A stretch of DNA of 64,000 bases from Clostridium muellerianum (GCF_012926525.1 NZ_JABBNI010000006.1:1-64000), one strand, 5' to 3'. Positions 35,745-45,612 are shown, numbered from the stretch's first letter. Notes: generated by a model from the letters alone, not told the origin. Translations and numbers: made by a program.

Positions 35745-35785
35745 TATAAGAAAAACTTTTTGCCTTTGCAAAAAGTTTTTCTAGA
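35745..35785 (-). terminator. Terminator between secA and prfB
   Basis: AGAAAAACTTTTTGC (35749-35763) pairs perfectly with GCAAAAAGTTTTTCT (35768-35782). On the minus strand the stem ends in a T-rich run. Confidence 0.7.
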
Positions 35786-35798
35786 ATACAATCCTTCA

Positions 35799-38309
35799 CT
35801 ACTCAAATCTTCCACAGCAGTTTTTATACTTCTTACCACTGCCACATGGGCATAGATCATTTCTTCCAACTGTCTTTTCTTTTCTAACTGGTTGTTTCTT
35901 TACTGAATCATCTTCTGCTTGATTTGTATGAACTTCTTTAACTACTCTTTCTCTTTCTGGAGCCTTCTGTATTTCAACATGTAATAAATACTTAACAGTA
36001 TCTACTTTGATGTTGTATATCATCTCTTCAAACATTTCACTTCCCTCAAACTGATAAGCTTGAGCTGGATCCTGCTGTCTGTATGCTCTAAGTCCTATTC
36101 CTCTCTTTAAATGTTCCATATCATCTATATGATCCATCCATTTTGTATCTACTACTCTTAGAAGAATAACTCTTTCTATTTCTCTCATTTGTTCTTCGCC
36201 GAACTCTTCTTCTTTATGTGAATATATCTCTTGAGCCATACTTATATATTTTTCCTTAATTTCTTCATTTGATAGCTTTTCTAAATCTTCTAATTTAATA
36301 AAATCCTTTTGAACATAAAGTTCTTCCATATAATGAATAAGTTTTACTAAATCACTTTCAAATTCTTCATCTACACCTGACATGTGAGAATCTACTACAG
36401 TAGAAACTAAATCCTTAATCATGTTCTGAATTTGTTCCTTTAAGTCTTCTCCTTCAAGCACTTCTGATCTTTGTTTATATATAATTTCTCTTTGTTTATT
36501 TACTACATCATCGTATTGAACTACTGTTTTTCTTATGTCAAAGTTATTTCCTTCAACTTTCTTTTGTGCATTTTCTATAGCACCTGAAACCATCTTACTT
36601 TCTATAGCTTCGTCATCACCAAGTCCTAATTTTCCAACTAAACTTTGAAGTTTATCGGAACCAAATATTCTCATAAGATCATCTTCTAATGAAACATAGA
36701 ATCTTGATGCTCCTGGATCTCCTTGACGACCAGAACGTCCTCTAAGCTGATTATCAATTCTTCTTGACTCATGTCTCTCAGTACCTATAATCTTTAAGCC
36801 TCCAACTTCTACAACACTTTCTACAAGTTTTATATCCGTACCACGACCTGCCATATTAGTAGCTATAGTAACTGTTCCAGGTTCTCCTGCATGAGATATT
36901 ATGTCTGCTTCTTTTTCATGGAATTTAGCATTAAGTACTTGATGAGGCACTCCTTTTTTCTTAAGCATATCAGAAAGTAATTCTGATTTTTCTATACTTA
37001 CTGTTCCTACAAGCACTGGCTGACCTTTTTTATGAGTTTCTACTATGTCTTCTACTATTGCTTTAAATTTTCCCTTTGCTGTCTTATATACTACATCAGG
37101 TAAATCCTGTCTAGCTATTGGCTTATGAGTAGGAACTACTATTACATCTAATCCATATATTTCTCTAAATTCATTTTCTTCTGTTAAAGCAGTACCTGTC
37201 ATACCTGAAAGTTTTTTAAACATTCTAAAATAGTTTTGGTATGTTATAGTTGCAAGAGTTTTTGATTCTCTTTCTACTTTAACTCCTTCTTTTGCTTCTA
37301 TAGCTTGATGAAGGCCATCACTATATCTTCTACCTTCCATCATTCTTCCTGTAAATTCATCTACAATCATTACTTCGCCGTCTCTTACCATGTAGTCTTT
37401 ATCTCTCTTCATCATGTAATTAGCTTTCAACGCTTGAACTACATGGTGCTGTATTTCCATATGTTCAGGGTCAGCAAAGTTCTCCAATTTAAAGAATTTT
37501 TCTGCTTTTTCAATACCATCATCAGTAAGCATTACTGCATTAGCTTTTTCATCAATATTAAGATCTGTTTCTTTTACTAATGATTTAGCAAAATAATCTG
37601 CTACCTTATAAAAATCAGTAGATTTTTCACCTTCACCTGAAATTATAAGAGGTGTTCTAGCTTCATCTATTAATATAGAGTCAACTTCATCTACTATGGC
37701 ATAATTTAAGCCTCTTTGAACCCTTTCTTCTTTATATATAACCATGTTATCTCTTAAATAATCAAATCCATATTCACTGTTAGTACCATAAGTTATATCA
37801 CAATTATAAGCTTCTTGTCTTTGAGATTGATTTAAATCATGAAGAATTACACCTACTTTAAGTCCTAAAAATTCATACACTGGTGCCATAGTATCTCTAT
37901 CTCTTTTAGCAAGATAATCATTTACTGTAACTATATGAACTCCTTTTCCACTAAGTGCATTCAAATATGCAGGTAAAGTAGCTACTAAAGTTTTACCTTC
38001 ACCTGTTTTCATTTCTGATATTCTTCCTTGATGAAGAACTATTCCACCTATAAGTTGTTCTCTAAAATGCTTTAATCCTATAGTACGAAATCCAGCTTCT
38101 CTAACTACGGCAAAAGCTTCTGGTAATATGTCATCTAAGCTTTCCCCTTTTTCTACTCTTTCTTTAAATTCAACTGTTTTAGCTTTCAATTCATCATCAG
38201 TTAGTTTTTGAATTTCAGAATCTAAAGCATCTATTTTATTAACAATAGGAATTATCCTTTTAACTTCTCGGTCACTATATGTACCAAACATTTTCTGAAA
38301 AATATTCAT
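35799..38309 (-). CDS. secA: Preprotein translocase ATPase
   Basis: The SecA motor drives Sec-dependent protein export across the cytoplasmic membrane. 836 residues. In order: N-terminal [13 protein letters not shown]; Walker A in [17 protein letters not shown]; the DEAD-type box [19 protein letters not shown]; preprotein-binding region; helicase motif [20 protein letters not shown]; and the C-terminal zinc site [13 protein letters not shown], used for SecB/lipid contacts. ATG 38309 is chosen (GAGG nine bases upstream). An ATG three codons earlier directly follows that site and an upstream GTG overlaps it. Only one secA is seen in this window. Confidence 0.98.
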   Translation of the reverse strand: MNIFQKMFGTYSDREVKRIIPIVNKIDALDSEIQKLTDDELKAKTVEFKERVEKGESLDDILPEAFAVVREAGFRTIGLKHFREQLIGGIVLHQGRISEMKTGEGKTLVATLPAYLNALSGKGVHIVTVNDYLAKRDRDTMAPVYEFLGLKVGVILHDLNQSQRQEAYNCDITYGTNSEYGFDYLRDNMVIYKEERVQRGLNYAIVDEVDSILIDEARTPLIISGEGEKSTDFYKVADYFAKSLVKETDLNIDEKANAVMLTDDGIEKAEKFFKLENFADPEHMEIQHHVVQALKANYMMKRDKDYMVRDGEVMIVDEFTGRMMEGRRYSDGLHQAIEAKEGVKVERESKTLATITYQNYFRMFKKLSGMTGTALTEENEFREIYGLDVIVVPTHKPIARQDLPDVVYKTAKGKFKAIVEDIVETHKKGQPVLVGTVSIEKSELLSDMLKKKGVPHQVLNAKFHEKEADIISHAGEPGTVTIATNMAGRGTDIKLVESVVEVGGLKIIGTERHESRRIDNQLRGRSGRQGDPGASRFYVSLEDDLMRIFGSDKLQSLVGKLGLGDDEAIESKMVSGAIENAQKKVEGNNFDIRKTVVQYDDVVNKQREIIYKQRSEVLEGEDLKEQIQNMIKDLVSTVVDSHMSGVDEEFESDLVKLIHYMEELYVQKDFIKLEDLEKLSNEEIKEKYISMAQEIYSHKEEEFGEEQMREIERVILLRVVDTKWMDHIDDMEHLKRGIGLRAYRQQDPAQAYQFEGSEMFEEMIYNIKVDTVKYLLHVEIQKAPERERVVKEVHTNQAEDDSVKKQPVRKEKTVGRNDLCPCGSGKKYKNCCGRFE

Positions 38310-38455
38310 TGTTTTCATCCTCACATATCAAATTTTTATAAAGTTACACCTTATAGATTATAACACCTAATCATTTGCTATTCAACTTTATATATTGGAT
38401 ACTTATCATAGTTTAAAAATTTGTTACATTTAATATACATTTTTTAAAATAAACC

Positions 38456-38492
38456 TTAAAAAGAGGAAGCATTACGCTTCCTCCATTTTTTA
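38456..38492 (-). terminator. Terminator of hpf
   Basis: GAGGAAGC (38463-38470) pairs with GCTTCCTC (38476-38483); TTTTT follows on the minus strand. Confidence 0.88.
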
Positions 38493-38495
38493 AAT

Positions 38496-39023
38496 TTAAA
38501 ATTCAGGTTCTATCAAACCATAATTACCATCTTTTCTTTTATAAACCACATTTACTTCTCCATCTTCTGCACTCTTATATACAAAGAAATTATGTCCTAA
38601 AAGTTCCATCTGTAGAACTGCTTCTTCTGAAGACATAGGTTTTATTGCAAACTTTTTTGTCTTAACTATTTTAGACTCATCTTTGTCCTTTGGTTCTACA
38701 TCAGGTATGAACTGGAATTTAAGTGAATCTGAATGATTTCTTCTTTGAAGTTTTGTTTTCTGCTTTCTTATTTGACCTTCTAATTTATCTACAACTAAAT
38801 CGATAGATGCATACATATCATCATTCTCTTCTTCACCTCTTAATATAACACCATTAAAAGGTATCGTAACTTCTACTATTTGTCTATTCTTTTGAACACT
38901 TAATGTAGCATACACCTCTACATCAGGGTTGAAATACTTTTCAAGTTTTGATAACTTCCTCTCCACTGTATTTCTTAGCGCACTAGTTACCTCAATGTTT
39001 TTTCCACTTACTGTTATTCTCAT
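38496..39023 (-). CDS. hpf: Ribosome hibernation promoting factor, long form
   Basis: 175 residues. The N-terminal RaiA/YfiA domain (1-105: MRITVSGKNIEVTSALRN, KLSKLEKYF, EVTIPFNGVILRGEE, DMYASIDLVVDKLEGQIRK) blocks the decoding centre. The C-terminal dimerisation domain (about 120-175: VVKTKKFAIKPMSSEEAVLQ, MELLGHNFFVYKSAEDGEVN) joins two 70S particles into 100S dimers in stationary phase. ATG 39023 is preferred, with GGAAGGGGC upstream; an in-frame start ten codons earlier lies before that site. A raiA-type noncoding RNA is encoded about 240 bases upstream on the same strand. Confidence 0.96.
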   Translation of the reverse strand: MRITVSGKNIEVTSALRNTVERKLSKLEKYFNPDVEVYATLSVQKNRQIVEVTIPFNGVILRGEEENDDMYASIDLVVDKLEGQIRKQKTKLQRRNHSDSLKFQFIPDVEPKDKDESKIVKTKKFAIKPMSSEEAVLQMELLGHNFFVYKSAEDGEVNVVYKRKDGNYGLIEPEF

Positions 39024-39042
39024 ACTTTCAGCCCCTTCCTTG

Positions 39043-39163
39043 TAATATTGCAAATTTTATTGTATTGCAATATTAAGAATGTTTTGATTTTTGATTTTTG
39101 ATTTTTGTTAGTTTCATTTTAATACTGATTTTTGCAAAACACAACACCATTAAAAGGAATTGT
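39043..39163 (-). other. hpf leader region with small repeats and an hpf-like remnant
   Basis: Holds an inverted repeat AATATTGCAA / TTGCAATATT (about 39047-39072), three tandem GATTTTT heptamers near 39087-39110, and at 39138-39163 a 26-base segment matching the hpf coding strand at 22 positions (hpf 38842-38867). On the minus strand the segment reads LTIPFNGVVF, close to VTIPFNGVIL of Hpf. Confidence 0.5.
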
Positions 39164-39249
39164 CAGAATATTATTCAAGTTTAAGTTAATATTGCTTAAA
39201 ATTCTTTGTTTATTCTTGATTTCTTGTTTCACTTAATATTATATTCAAA

Positions 39250-39300
39250 AATCAAAAAAAAATTAAAAGTTCTTAATCAATTAGATTAAGAACTTTTATA
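39250..39300 (-). terminator. Terminator of the raiA-type RNA
   Basis: AAAAGTTCTTAATC (39265-39278) pairs with GATTAAGAACTTTT (39284-39297); on the minus strand it is followed by a long T-run. Confidence 0.88.
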
Positions 39301-39513
39301 TAAAGTCAGTTGACCTGGTCTTTGACCCCACACTCGCCTGCTGGAGTCCTCGCTACCGGGAATTAACCTCTCACTACTAACCCTCTCGCTATTATATAAC
39401 GGCAGGACTTACTTCTAAACCGCACCATGCTCATTAAACATTTTATTTAACTTACGTGGATCGTTTTGCCTGCGACTGGCATCGACTTTCAACCACAAAC
39501 CTGACTTTCATAT
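39300..39513 (-). ncRNA. raiA-motif-type structured noncoding RNA
   Basis: About 210 bases of GC-richer, non-coding, structured sequence between comF and hpf, on the minus strand. The ends pair: AAAGTCAG near 39506 with CTGACTTT near 39304. The position fits the raiA motif RNA family, which is named for its location upstream of hpf/raiA-type genes in Firmicutes. It has its own promoter and terminator, so it should be a free RNA rather than an hpf leader. The family call rests on genomic context and general character; a covariance-model match would confirm it. Confidence 0.75.
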
Positions 39514-39519
39514 AATAAG

Positions 39520-39547
39520 ATTATACTCTACTTTTCGCTGCAGTCAA
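39520..39547 (-). promoter_or_regulatory. Promoter of the raiA-type RNA, overlapping the comF stop codon
   Basis: On the minus strand: -35 TTGACT (39547-39542), 16-base spacer, -10 TATAAT (39525-39520). The TAA stop of comF lies within the -10 box. Confidence 0.75.
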
Positions 39548-40201
39548 TATAGTAATTTCTGCCGCTCCATATTTTTTTAATTCTAAACCGCATGAAACAG
39601 CAGTAGCACCAGTAGTTATAACATCATCAATTATTAATATATTTTTATTTTCAATACAGTATTTTTTTGAAAACTTAAAACTTCCCTTAATATTTTTCCA
39701 TCGTTCCTCTTTCCCTAAACCAATTTGATCTTTAGTATCTTTTATCTTTTTTAAACAATTAATAACAGGAATATCTATTGATTTAGATAACATTTTTGAA
39801 AGGTACATAGTTTGATTATATCCTCTGCTTTTTAATCGTTTTTTAGTCATTGGAACATAAGTTATATAATCACATTTAATTTTTTTACTTTTAATTAAAT
39901 TTATCATGTATTCAGATATTACCTGTCCAGCTAAGAAATTACCCTTATATTTTAACTGTAATATCAAGTTCATAATAGGACCAGAATAATAGGATATACT
40001 ATAACATTTAAAACTAACCTTTTCCTTTTGTATATCAAAACCATAATTACAAAACCTTATCGTTTTCTCACATTTGCTGCATATGTATTTACCATTATAT
40101 ATTTCTTCTCCACAGCATATGCACTTTTCATCATTTGAATATATAGTTTCTAATAGACAATCTTTTAAAAATATTAGATTTTTAACAATCCCATTTCCCA
40201 T
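39521..40201 (-). CDS. comF: ComF family phosphoribosyltransferase-like protein
   Basis: 226 residues. An N-terminal zinc-ribbon-like segment (KCICCGEEIYNG, YICSKCEK) precedes a type I phosphoribosyltransferase fold with the PRPP loop ILIIDDVITTGATAVSCG near the C-terminus. ComFC/ComF proteins take part in DNA uptake during transformation in Bacillus and Gram-negatives, interacting with DprA or ComFA. The gene overlaps the end of the ComFA-like gene by 28 bases, so the two should be translationally coupled. Its own 3' end contains the promoter for the raiA-type RNA. Confidence 0.92.
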   Translation of the reverse strand: MGNGIVKNLIFLKDCLLETIYSNDEKCICCGEEIYNGKYICSKCEKTIRFCNYGFDIQKEKVSFKCYSISYYSGPIMNLILQLKYKGNFLAGQVISEYMINLIKSKKIKCDYITYVPMTKKRLKSRGYNQTMYLSKMLSKSIDIPVINCLKKIKDTKDQIGLGKEERWKNIKGSFKFSKKYCIENKNILIIDDVITTGATAVSCGLELKKYGAAEITILTAAKSRV

Positions 40202-41208
40202 GCTTCTTTATTAAAGTTTCTCGTCATATTTTTTGCCTTTTCCATATCTTCTGTTTCCTCATTAGCCAAAAATATAACTTCTCCTTTTAAGTCTCTTTCA
40301 CTCCTTCCTACACTTGCACAAAGATAAATAAGTTTCTTATAATCAAATTCAGGATTATCTGCAAAATACACCATTATATCAGTATTTTTTATATTTGAAA
40401 AAACTTCATAAAAACTGTTTGTAATCACTATAGAGTTTTTAATTTTTTCAAAGTTATTAATTATTCTTTTATTAATATTATAATCATTTTCTTTGTATAA
40501 TTTCATTACACTCTTAGTAAAACTTAAACAATATCTTTTTACATAAACGTGTACTTTCTGAACCTTTTCTTTATCAGGCACATATATAATTACCTTTCTC
40601 CCACAGCTTATTGACCATTTTAAATAATCATACACCATAAAAGGTATATCTTTATTTATATCTATTCTTGTAAGTATAGTTCTTGGCTCTATTACAGGAT
40701 TTTTGTTGTCTTTTACAGGAAGTAAAAATTCTTTTTGACTCCTTAATATGCTTTCTACTGCATAGGTAATAACCTTAGTATTATACTTAGATATTTTTGA
40801 TATGAAATTTACTGTTTCATGAGCATTTTTTATAGGAAAACTATTTATATCATCATAAATTATCAAATCAAATTTTTCTCTTAGGCTGCATATATTATAC
40901 AAGTTTCCCACTTTTAATAATGCACTTGATTGTATTTTGCTTCCTCTTAAATAAGCATAGTTTCTAAATTCGGTATATTTCTTTATTTTTTCTATGACAT
41001 CTACTTTATTAGATGTTTCATTTGTAATATACGCTATCTTCTTGTTATTTAATACATAGTACATTATAACTTTTATAAATATTTCAGCTGAATTATAAGG
41101 TAATGATCTTATATTAAGAAACTTATCACTTCCCATACTCCAATTTAGTATAGACTCACTTAATTTTTCTTTTTCCTTATTTAGTTTCATCTTCTGAAAT
41201 AACAGCAT
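40174..41208 (-). CDS. ComFA-like protein lacking a Walker A motif
   Basis: 344 residues. The C-terminal half matches helicase domain 2 of ComFA (GRKVIIYVPDKEKVQKVHVY, VYFADNPEFDYKKLIYLCASVGR, GEVIFLANEETEDMEKA), and the neighbour comF supports the assignment. The N-terminal half keeps the order of a helicase domain 1 (KFLNIRSLPYNSAEIFIKV, then KIAYITNETSNKVDVIEKI and FDLIIYDDINSF). It has no GxxGxGK[T/S] loop, DEAD is changed to YDDI, and no N-terminal zinc finger is present. It is therefore unlikely to hydrolyse ATP. It overlaps recD2 by 32 bases and comF by 28 bases. Confidence 0.75.
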   Translation of the reverse strand: MLLFQKMKLNKEKEKLSESILNWSMGSDKFLNIRSLPYNSAEIFIKVIMYYVLNNKKIAYITNETSNKVDVIEKIKKYTEFRNYAYLRGSKIQSSALLKVGNLYNICSLREKFDLIIYDDINSFPIKNAHETVNFISKISKYNTKVITYAVESILRSQKEFLLPVKDNKNPVIEPRTILTRIDINKDIPFMVYDYLKWSISCGRKVIIYVPDKEKVQKVHVYVKRYCLSFTKSVMKLYKENDYNINKRIINNFEKIKNSIVITNSFYEVFSNIKNTDIMVYFADNPEFDYKKLIYLCASVGRSERDLKGEVIFLANEETEDMEKAKNMTRNFNKEAWEMGLLKI

Positions 41209-43429
41209 CTACTTCACTCTCCATTATATCCATTATTCTATGTTTTAATAATGAATATCTTTCGAAACTTCTATTATTATCTATCATGAATTTTACTGCT
41301 TTTAAATCTCCTACTAAAACAACTAGTTGTTTTGCTCTAGTAATAGCCGTATATAACAAGTTTCTATTCATTAATAACGGTGCACCCATAAAGACCGGCA
41401 TAATTACCACAGGAAACTCACTTCCTTGACTCTTATGAATAGTTATTGCATATGCTAAATCTATTTCATCCAAATACATATTATCATATATAACTTTCTT
41501 CTCGTTATCAAATATTATAGTTACAGTATCTTTATCTTCATCTATGTCCTGTATAAACCCAACATCTCCATTAAAAATACCTGTACCTTCATTTTCGCCT
41601 TCTCCTGAAATCCTAGCCCAATTTAAGGAATAATTATTTTTAGTCTGCATTATTTTATCTCCAACCCTAAATACAATATCCTTAAATTCTTTCTCTTTTT
41701 TATTTTCATCCCTAGGGTTTAAAATATCTTGAAGTTTTTTATTTAAATTAGAAACTCCTAAAACACCTTTCCTCATAGGAGAAAGGATTTGTATATGCTT
41801 CATTTTATCCCATTTTTTATTGAATCTAGGCAGCCTATTATCTATAAGAGATATCAGCGTATTAGTTATTTCATTTAAGCCTTCACATTTTATAAAATAA
41901 AAATCCTTATTTTTTTGGTTTATTAAAGGCATCTCACCATTATTTATTTTGTGTGCATTAACTACTATCATGCTCTCTTTCGATTGTCTAAAAATCTCTT
42001 TCAATCTAACAACTTTAATACACTTGCTTTCGATTAAATCACTAAGCACATTTCCAGGCCCTACTGACGGAAGTTGGTCTACATCTCCTACAATTATAAT
42101 TCTAGTCCCCATAGAAACTGCTTTTAATAAATTATTCATAAGCATAATGTCTATCATGGAAGCTTCATCTAATATAATTGCATCACACTCTAAAGGCGAA
42201 TTTTCCCCTCTAGAAAACAATACATTTGAGTCATCTTCACCTACTCCCATTTCTAAAAGCCTATGAATAGTTTTAGCCTCTCGGCCTGTGGATTCTGTCA
42301 TTCTCTTGGCTGCCCTTCCTGTTGGTGCTGCCATAAAAACTCTAAGCTTAAACTTTTCAAATATTTCCGTTATACAATTTATAATAGTAGTTTTTCCTGT
42401 ACCTGGCCCTCCTGTTATTATTTCAACTCCATTTTCCACAGCACCTTTTATAGCTTCTTTTTGAGATGCCGCAAACTTTATACAATTATCATTTTCAAAG
42501 CAAGCTATTTCTTCATCTACATTTATTTTTATATCATCATAGTTACTTGCAGCTAATGTGACTATCTTTTTTGTAACTCCAAGCTCACAATAATAGTATG
42601 AAAGTGTAAATGCACAAAATTCATCTTGAAACTTATCTAACTTTAGCTTTCCACTGACAGAACTATCATATATATTTTCTTCGATTTCTTTTTTAGACAC
42701 ACCTAGTATATCAATTCCTTCTTTAATTAACTTATCTAAAGGCATATACGTATTTCCAAGCCCACAGAACTGATTTATAATATACTTTATTCCACTTTGT
42801 ATCCTAAAAGGAGAATTTGTCTCTATTCCAAGACTCCTTGCAATCCTATCTGCTGTTTTAAATCCTATGCCTGATATTTCTTCTGTTAAAACATATGGAT
42901 TTTCTTTTACAACTTTTATAGAATTTGAGCCAAACCTCTTATGTATTTTTACACATTGATTTGGAGTTACACCATAAGTCTGAAGAAAAACCATTATGTT
43001 TCTTACTTCATTTTGCTTAGAATATGAATCATCTATTAATGCTATTTTTTTTGCACCTATACCCTCTATTTCTTTAAGTCTTTCGATATGATTATCTAAT
43101 ATATCTAATGTTTGTTCTCCAAATTTCTCTACTATTTTCTTTGCTGTAACTGGTCCAATACCTGATATTATTCCAGAAGATAAGTATCTTTCTATACCAA
43201 CAACAGAGCTTGGTATTACTTCTTCACACCCAGAAACTTTGAACTGCTGTCCAAATTGTGGATGAAGAACCCATTCACCTATAAGCTTTAAATTTTGTCC
43301 TTCTATAATATAAGGTATGCAACCCACTACTGTTACATTTTCGCTCTTTTCTTTAATCTTTGCTACAACATATCCATTTTCTTCATTTTGGAAAACTATA
43401 TTTTCAACCACACCTTGTATTTGCTGCAT
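41177..43429 (-). CDS. recD2: RecD2-type 5'-3' DNA helicase
   Basis: SF1B helicase of the RecD-like (RecD2) group that works without RecBC. 750 residues. The N-terminal OB-like part (IQGVVENIVFQNEENGYVVA) and helix-hairpin-helix repeats (SSGIISGIGPVTAKKIVEKF, LKEIEGIGAKKIALID) precede the motor, with Walker A EIITGGPGTGKTTIIN, motif II IILDEASMIDIML and motif VI AITIHKSQGSEFPVVI / LLYTAITRAKQLVVLVG. ATG 43429 has AGGAG eight bases before it; an in-frame ATG 20 codons upstream lacks a site. First gene of the recD2-comFA-like-comF operon. Confidence 0.95.
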   Translation of the reverse strand: MQQIQGVVENIVFQNEENGYVVAKIKEKSENVTVVGCIPYIIEGQNLKLIGEWVLHPQFGQQFKVSGCEEVIPSSVVGIERYLSSGIISGIGPVTAKKIVEKFGEQTLDILDNHIERLKEIEGIGAKKIALIDDSYSKQNEVRNIMVFLQTYGVTPNQCVKIHKRFGSNSIKVVKENPYVLTEEISGIGFKTADRIARSLGIETNSPFRIQSGIKYIINQFCGLGNTYMPLDKLIKEGIDILGVSKKEIEENIYDSSVSGKLKLDKFQDEFCAFTLSYYYCELGVTKKIVTLAASNYDDIKINVDEEIACFENDNCIKFAASQKEAIKGAVENGVEIITGGPGTGKTTIINCITEIFEKFKLRVFMAAPTGRAAKRMTESTGREAKTIHRLLEMGVGEDDSNVLFSRGENSPLECDAIILDEASMIDIMLMNNLLKAVSMGTRIIIVGDVDQLPSVGPGNVLSDLIESKCIKVVRLKEIFRQSKESMIVVNAHKINNGEMPLINQKNKDFYFIKCEGLNEITNTLISLIDNRLPRFNKKWDKMKHIQILSPMRKGVLGVSNLNKKLQDILNPRDENKKEKEFKDIVFRVGDKIMQTKNNYSLNWARISGEGENEGTGIFNGDVGFIQDIDEDKDTVTIIFDNEKKVIYDNMYLDEIDLAYAITIHKSQGSEFPVVIMPVFMGAPLLMNRNLLYTAITRAKQLVVLVGDLKAVKFMIDNNRSFERYSLLKHRIMDIMESEVDAVISEDETK

Positions 43430-43583
43430 AAAACCGCTCCTAATTTTTTGTAATCTTTTATTTTTAATTATATCATATGAGGTTTTCAAATATACAGAAG
43501 AAACAAAACATTTACATTTTTAAAAAGAACTATTAAAAATATAATTTAAAAAATAAAATTAGTATAAATCTTAATTGTAATTT

Positions 43584-43630
43584 AAAAAGCTGTGAAATTA
43601 AGACATAATCTTAATTTCACAGCTCTTATT
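43584..43630 (-). terminator. Terminator of metK
   Basis: AGCTGTGAAATTAAG (43588-43602) pairs perfectly with CTTAATTTCACAGCT (43610-43624); TTTTT follows on the minus strand. Confidence 0.9.
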
Positions 43631-43709
43631 TGAACATATTATCTGCTTAACAATTATTAAAAGGTTGATTCACCATCAATGAATCTTACTTGCAAAATAA
43701 CCCTAATTT

Positions 43710-44900
43710 TTAAACATTTCTATTCCAAAGAATCTTTTTTATTTCTTCAACTTTATTTAATTTTTCCCATGGAACATCTATATCAGTTCTTCCAAAGTGT
43801 CCATAAGCAGCAACTTGCTTATATATTGGTCTTCTTAAATCTAAATCTCTTATAATAGCTGCTGGTCTTAAATCAAAACCTTTCTTAACTACTTCAACTA
43901 TTGACTCTTCTGATATCTTTCCTGTTCCAAATGTATCCACTGTTATAGATACGGGTTGTGCTACACCAATAGCGTATGCAAGTTGTATTTCAAGTTTGTC
44001 AGCAACTCCTGCTGCAACAAGATTTTTAGCTACCCATCTTGCAGCATATGCAGCAGATCTATCAACTTTAGTTGGATCCTTTCCTGAGAAAGCTCCACCA
44101 CCATGTCTTCCATATCCACCATAAGTATCAACTATAATCTTTCTTCCAGTTAATCCTGAATCTCCCTGAGGACCTCCAACAACAAATCTTCCTGTTGGAT
44201 TTATAAAATATTTAGTATCTTCATCTAAAAGCTCAACTGGAATAATTGGTTTTATTACTTGCTCTATCAGGTCTCTTTTAATCTGTTCAAGTGTTGCTTC
44301 TGGATCATGTTGTGTTGATATTACAATAGTATCTATTCTAACAGGTCTATCATTTTCATATTCTACTGTAACTTGAGTCTTTCCATCTGGTCTTAAATAA
44401 TTCAAAGTTCCATTTTTTCTAACTTCAGTCAATCTTCTTGAAAGTTTATGTGCTAAGCTTATTGGCATAGGCATATATTCAGCTGTTTCGTTTGTAGCAA
44501 AACCAAACATCATCCCTTGATCTCCTGCACCTATAGCCTCTATTTCATTCATTTTACCTTCTTTTGCTTCTAGAGCTTCATCAACCCCCATAGCTATATC
44601 GGCAGACTGCTCATCTATAGAAGTAATTACAGAGCATGTAGAACAATCGAATCCAAATTTAGCTCTAGTATATCCTATTTCTTCTATAGTCTTTCTTACG
44701 ATTTTAGGAATATCTACATAACATTTAGTTGATATTTCTCCCATAACCAAAACCATTCCTGTAGTAGTTGCTGTTTCACAAGCTACTCTTCCATTAGGAT
44801 CTTGCTCTAATATAGCATCAAGAACAGCATCTGAAATTTGGTCACACATTTTATCTGGATGTCCTTCAGTAACTGATTCAGAAGTAAACAATCTTCTCAT
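43710..44900 (-). CDS. metK: S-adenosylmethionine synthetase
   Basis: Makes S-adenosylmethionine from methionine and ATP, releasing phosphate and pyrophosphate. 396 residues. Hallmarks: [20 protein letters not shown] at the start, the [12 protein letters not shown] loop, and [20 protein letters not shown] near the phosphate site. ATG 44900 is certain from family alignment and GGAGGGAG upstream; the open frame extends back to 45008, but that stretch is the riboswitch and its terminator, not coding. Under SAM-I riboswitch control. Confidence 0.98.
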   Translation of the reverse strand: MRRLFTSESVTEGHPDKMCDQISDAVLDAILEQDPNGRVACETATTTGMVLVMGEISTKCYVDIPKIVRKTIEEIGYTRAKFGFDCSTCSVITSIDEQSADIAMGVDEALEAKEGKMNEIEAIGAGDQGMMFGFATNETAEYMPMPISLAHKLSRRLTEVRKNGTLNYLRPDGKTQVTVEYENDRPVRIDTIVISTQHDPEATLEQIKRDLIEQVIKPIIPVELLDEDTKYFINPTGRFVVGGPQGDSGLTGRKIIVDTYGGYGRHGGGAFSGKDPTKVDRSAAYAARWVAKNLVAAGVADKLEIQLAYAIGVAQPVSITVDTFGTGKISEESIVEVVKKGFDLRPAAIIRDLDLRRPIYKQVAAYGHFGRTDIDVPWEKLNKVEEIKKILWNRNV

Positions 44901-44919
44901 AAGTTTCTCCCTCCAACTT

Positions 44920-44954
44920 TTTAAAAATAAAAACCTCTTCAGTAAGAAGAGGTT
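44920..44954 (-). terminator. Expression-platform terminator of the SAM riboswitch
   Basis: On the minus strand AACCTCTTC-ttact-GAAGAGGTT is followed by TTTTATTTTT, directly before the metK ribosome site. Confidence 0.88.
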
Positions 44955-44969
44955 AAATAAACTTAACGA

Positions 44970-45076
44970 CTCTCTTATCTCGCAGATTGATACTGCAGGA
45001 ATTGGCACCTTAGTGAATATTCACTGGTTGCCGGGTTTCATCGGGCCCTTTCCCTCCGCCTCTCTTGATAAGAGTT
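44970..45076 (-). promoter_or_regulatory. SAM-I (S-box) riboswitch of metK
   Basis: On the minus strand the S-box core appears: CTTATCAAGAGAGGCGGAGG, GGGCCCGATGAAACCCGGCAACC, GGTGCCAATTCCTGCA and a 3' AGATAAGAGAG closing P1. Bound SAM should stabilise termination upstream of metK. Confidence 0.97.
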
Positions 45077-45091
45077 TTATTCAATTATTAC

Positions 45092-45126
45092 CGTATTATA
45101 TTATCATAAGTAAGTTTTAGTGTCAA
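45092..45126 (-). promoter_or_regulatory. Promoter of metK
   Basis: Perfect -35 TTGACA (45126-45121, minus strand). TAATAT at a 17-base spacing or the adjacent TATAAT at 20 bases could serve as -10. Confidence 0.6.
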
Positions 45127-45312
45127 CACCTATGTAAACTTTATTTTTCTAGCATTACATATTAAAATAAGAACATAAGTGTCCTCCTGAACGCGTTTTT
45201 TACATCAACTTTACTTATACCTTTTTACTTTCAATGTTCCCCCCAAGCGTAACAACTATTTGTTTTCAACTACTTACGGAGCGTTTTTATTTAAAAGCAG
45301 AAAATTTCTGCA

Positions 45313-45340
45313 TGAAAAAAAGCACTTAATAGTGCTTTTC
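45313..45340 (-). terminator. Terminator of the tRNA array
   Basis: AGCACT (45321-45326) pairs with AGTGCT (45331-45336); T7 follows on the minus strand. Confidence 0.85.
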
Positions 45341-45341
45341 T

Positions 45342-45426
45342 TGGTGGAGGAAGATGGATTCGAACCATCGAAGTCGATGACAACAGATTTACAGTCTGCC
45401 CCCTTTGGCCGCTCGGGAATTCCTCC
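45342..45426 (-). tRNA. tRNA-Tyr (GTA), copy 2
   Basis: 85-base class II tRNA with a long variable arm, anticodon GTA, acceptor GGAGGAA/TTCCTCC-type pairing and encoded CCA. Identical to the copy at 45613-45697. Confidence 0.95.
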
Positions 45427-45431
45427 GCATT

Positions 45432-45507
<76 letters not shown>

Positions 45508-45529
45508 ACATACTATTTAATTTTTAATG

Positions 45530-45605
45530 TGGTGGGCACAACAGGGCTCGAACCTGTGACCCTCTGCTTGTAAGGCAGATGCTCTCCCAGCTGAGCTATG
45601 CGCCC
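45530..45605 (-). tRNA. tRNA-Val (TAC)
   Basis: 76 bases; anticodon TAC in CTTACAA, acceptor GGGCGCA/TGTGCCC, encoded CCA. Confidence 0.95.
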
Positions 45606-45612
45606 ACATTAT

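Noticed and set aside
39087..39110. Tandem GATTTTT units considered as a CRISPR-like or slippage promoter repeat
   Set aside because: Only three seven-base units with no spacers; too short for CRISPR and common in AT-rich leaders.
44901..45008. 36-residue N-terminal extension of MetK
   Set aside because: It is the translated riboswitch 3' arm and terminator; the family start and the ribosome site place the ATG at 44900.
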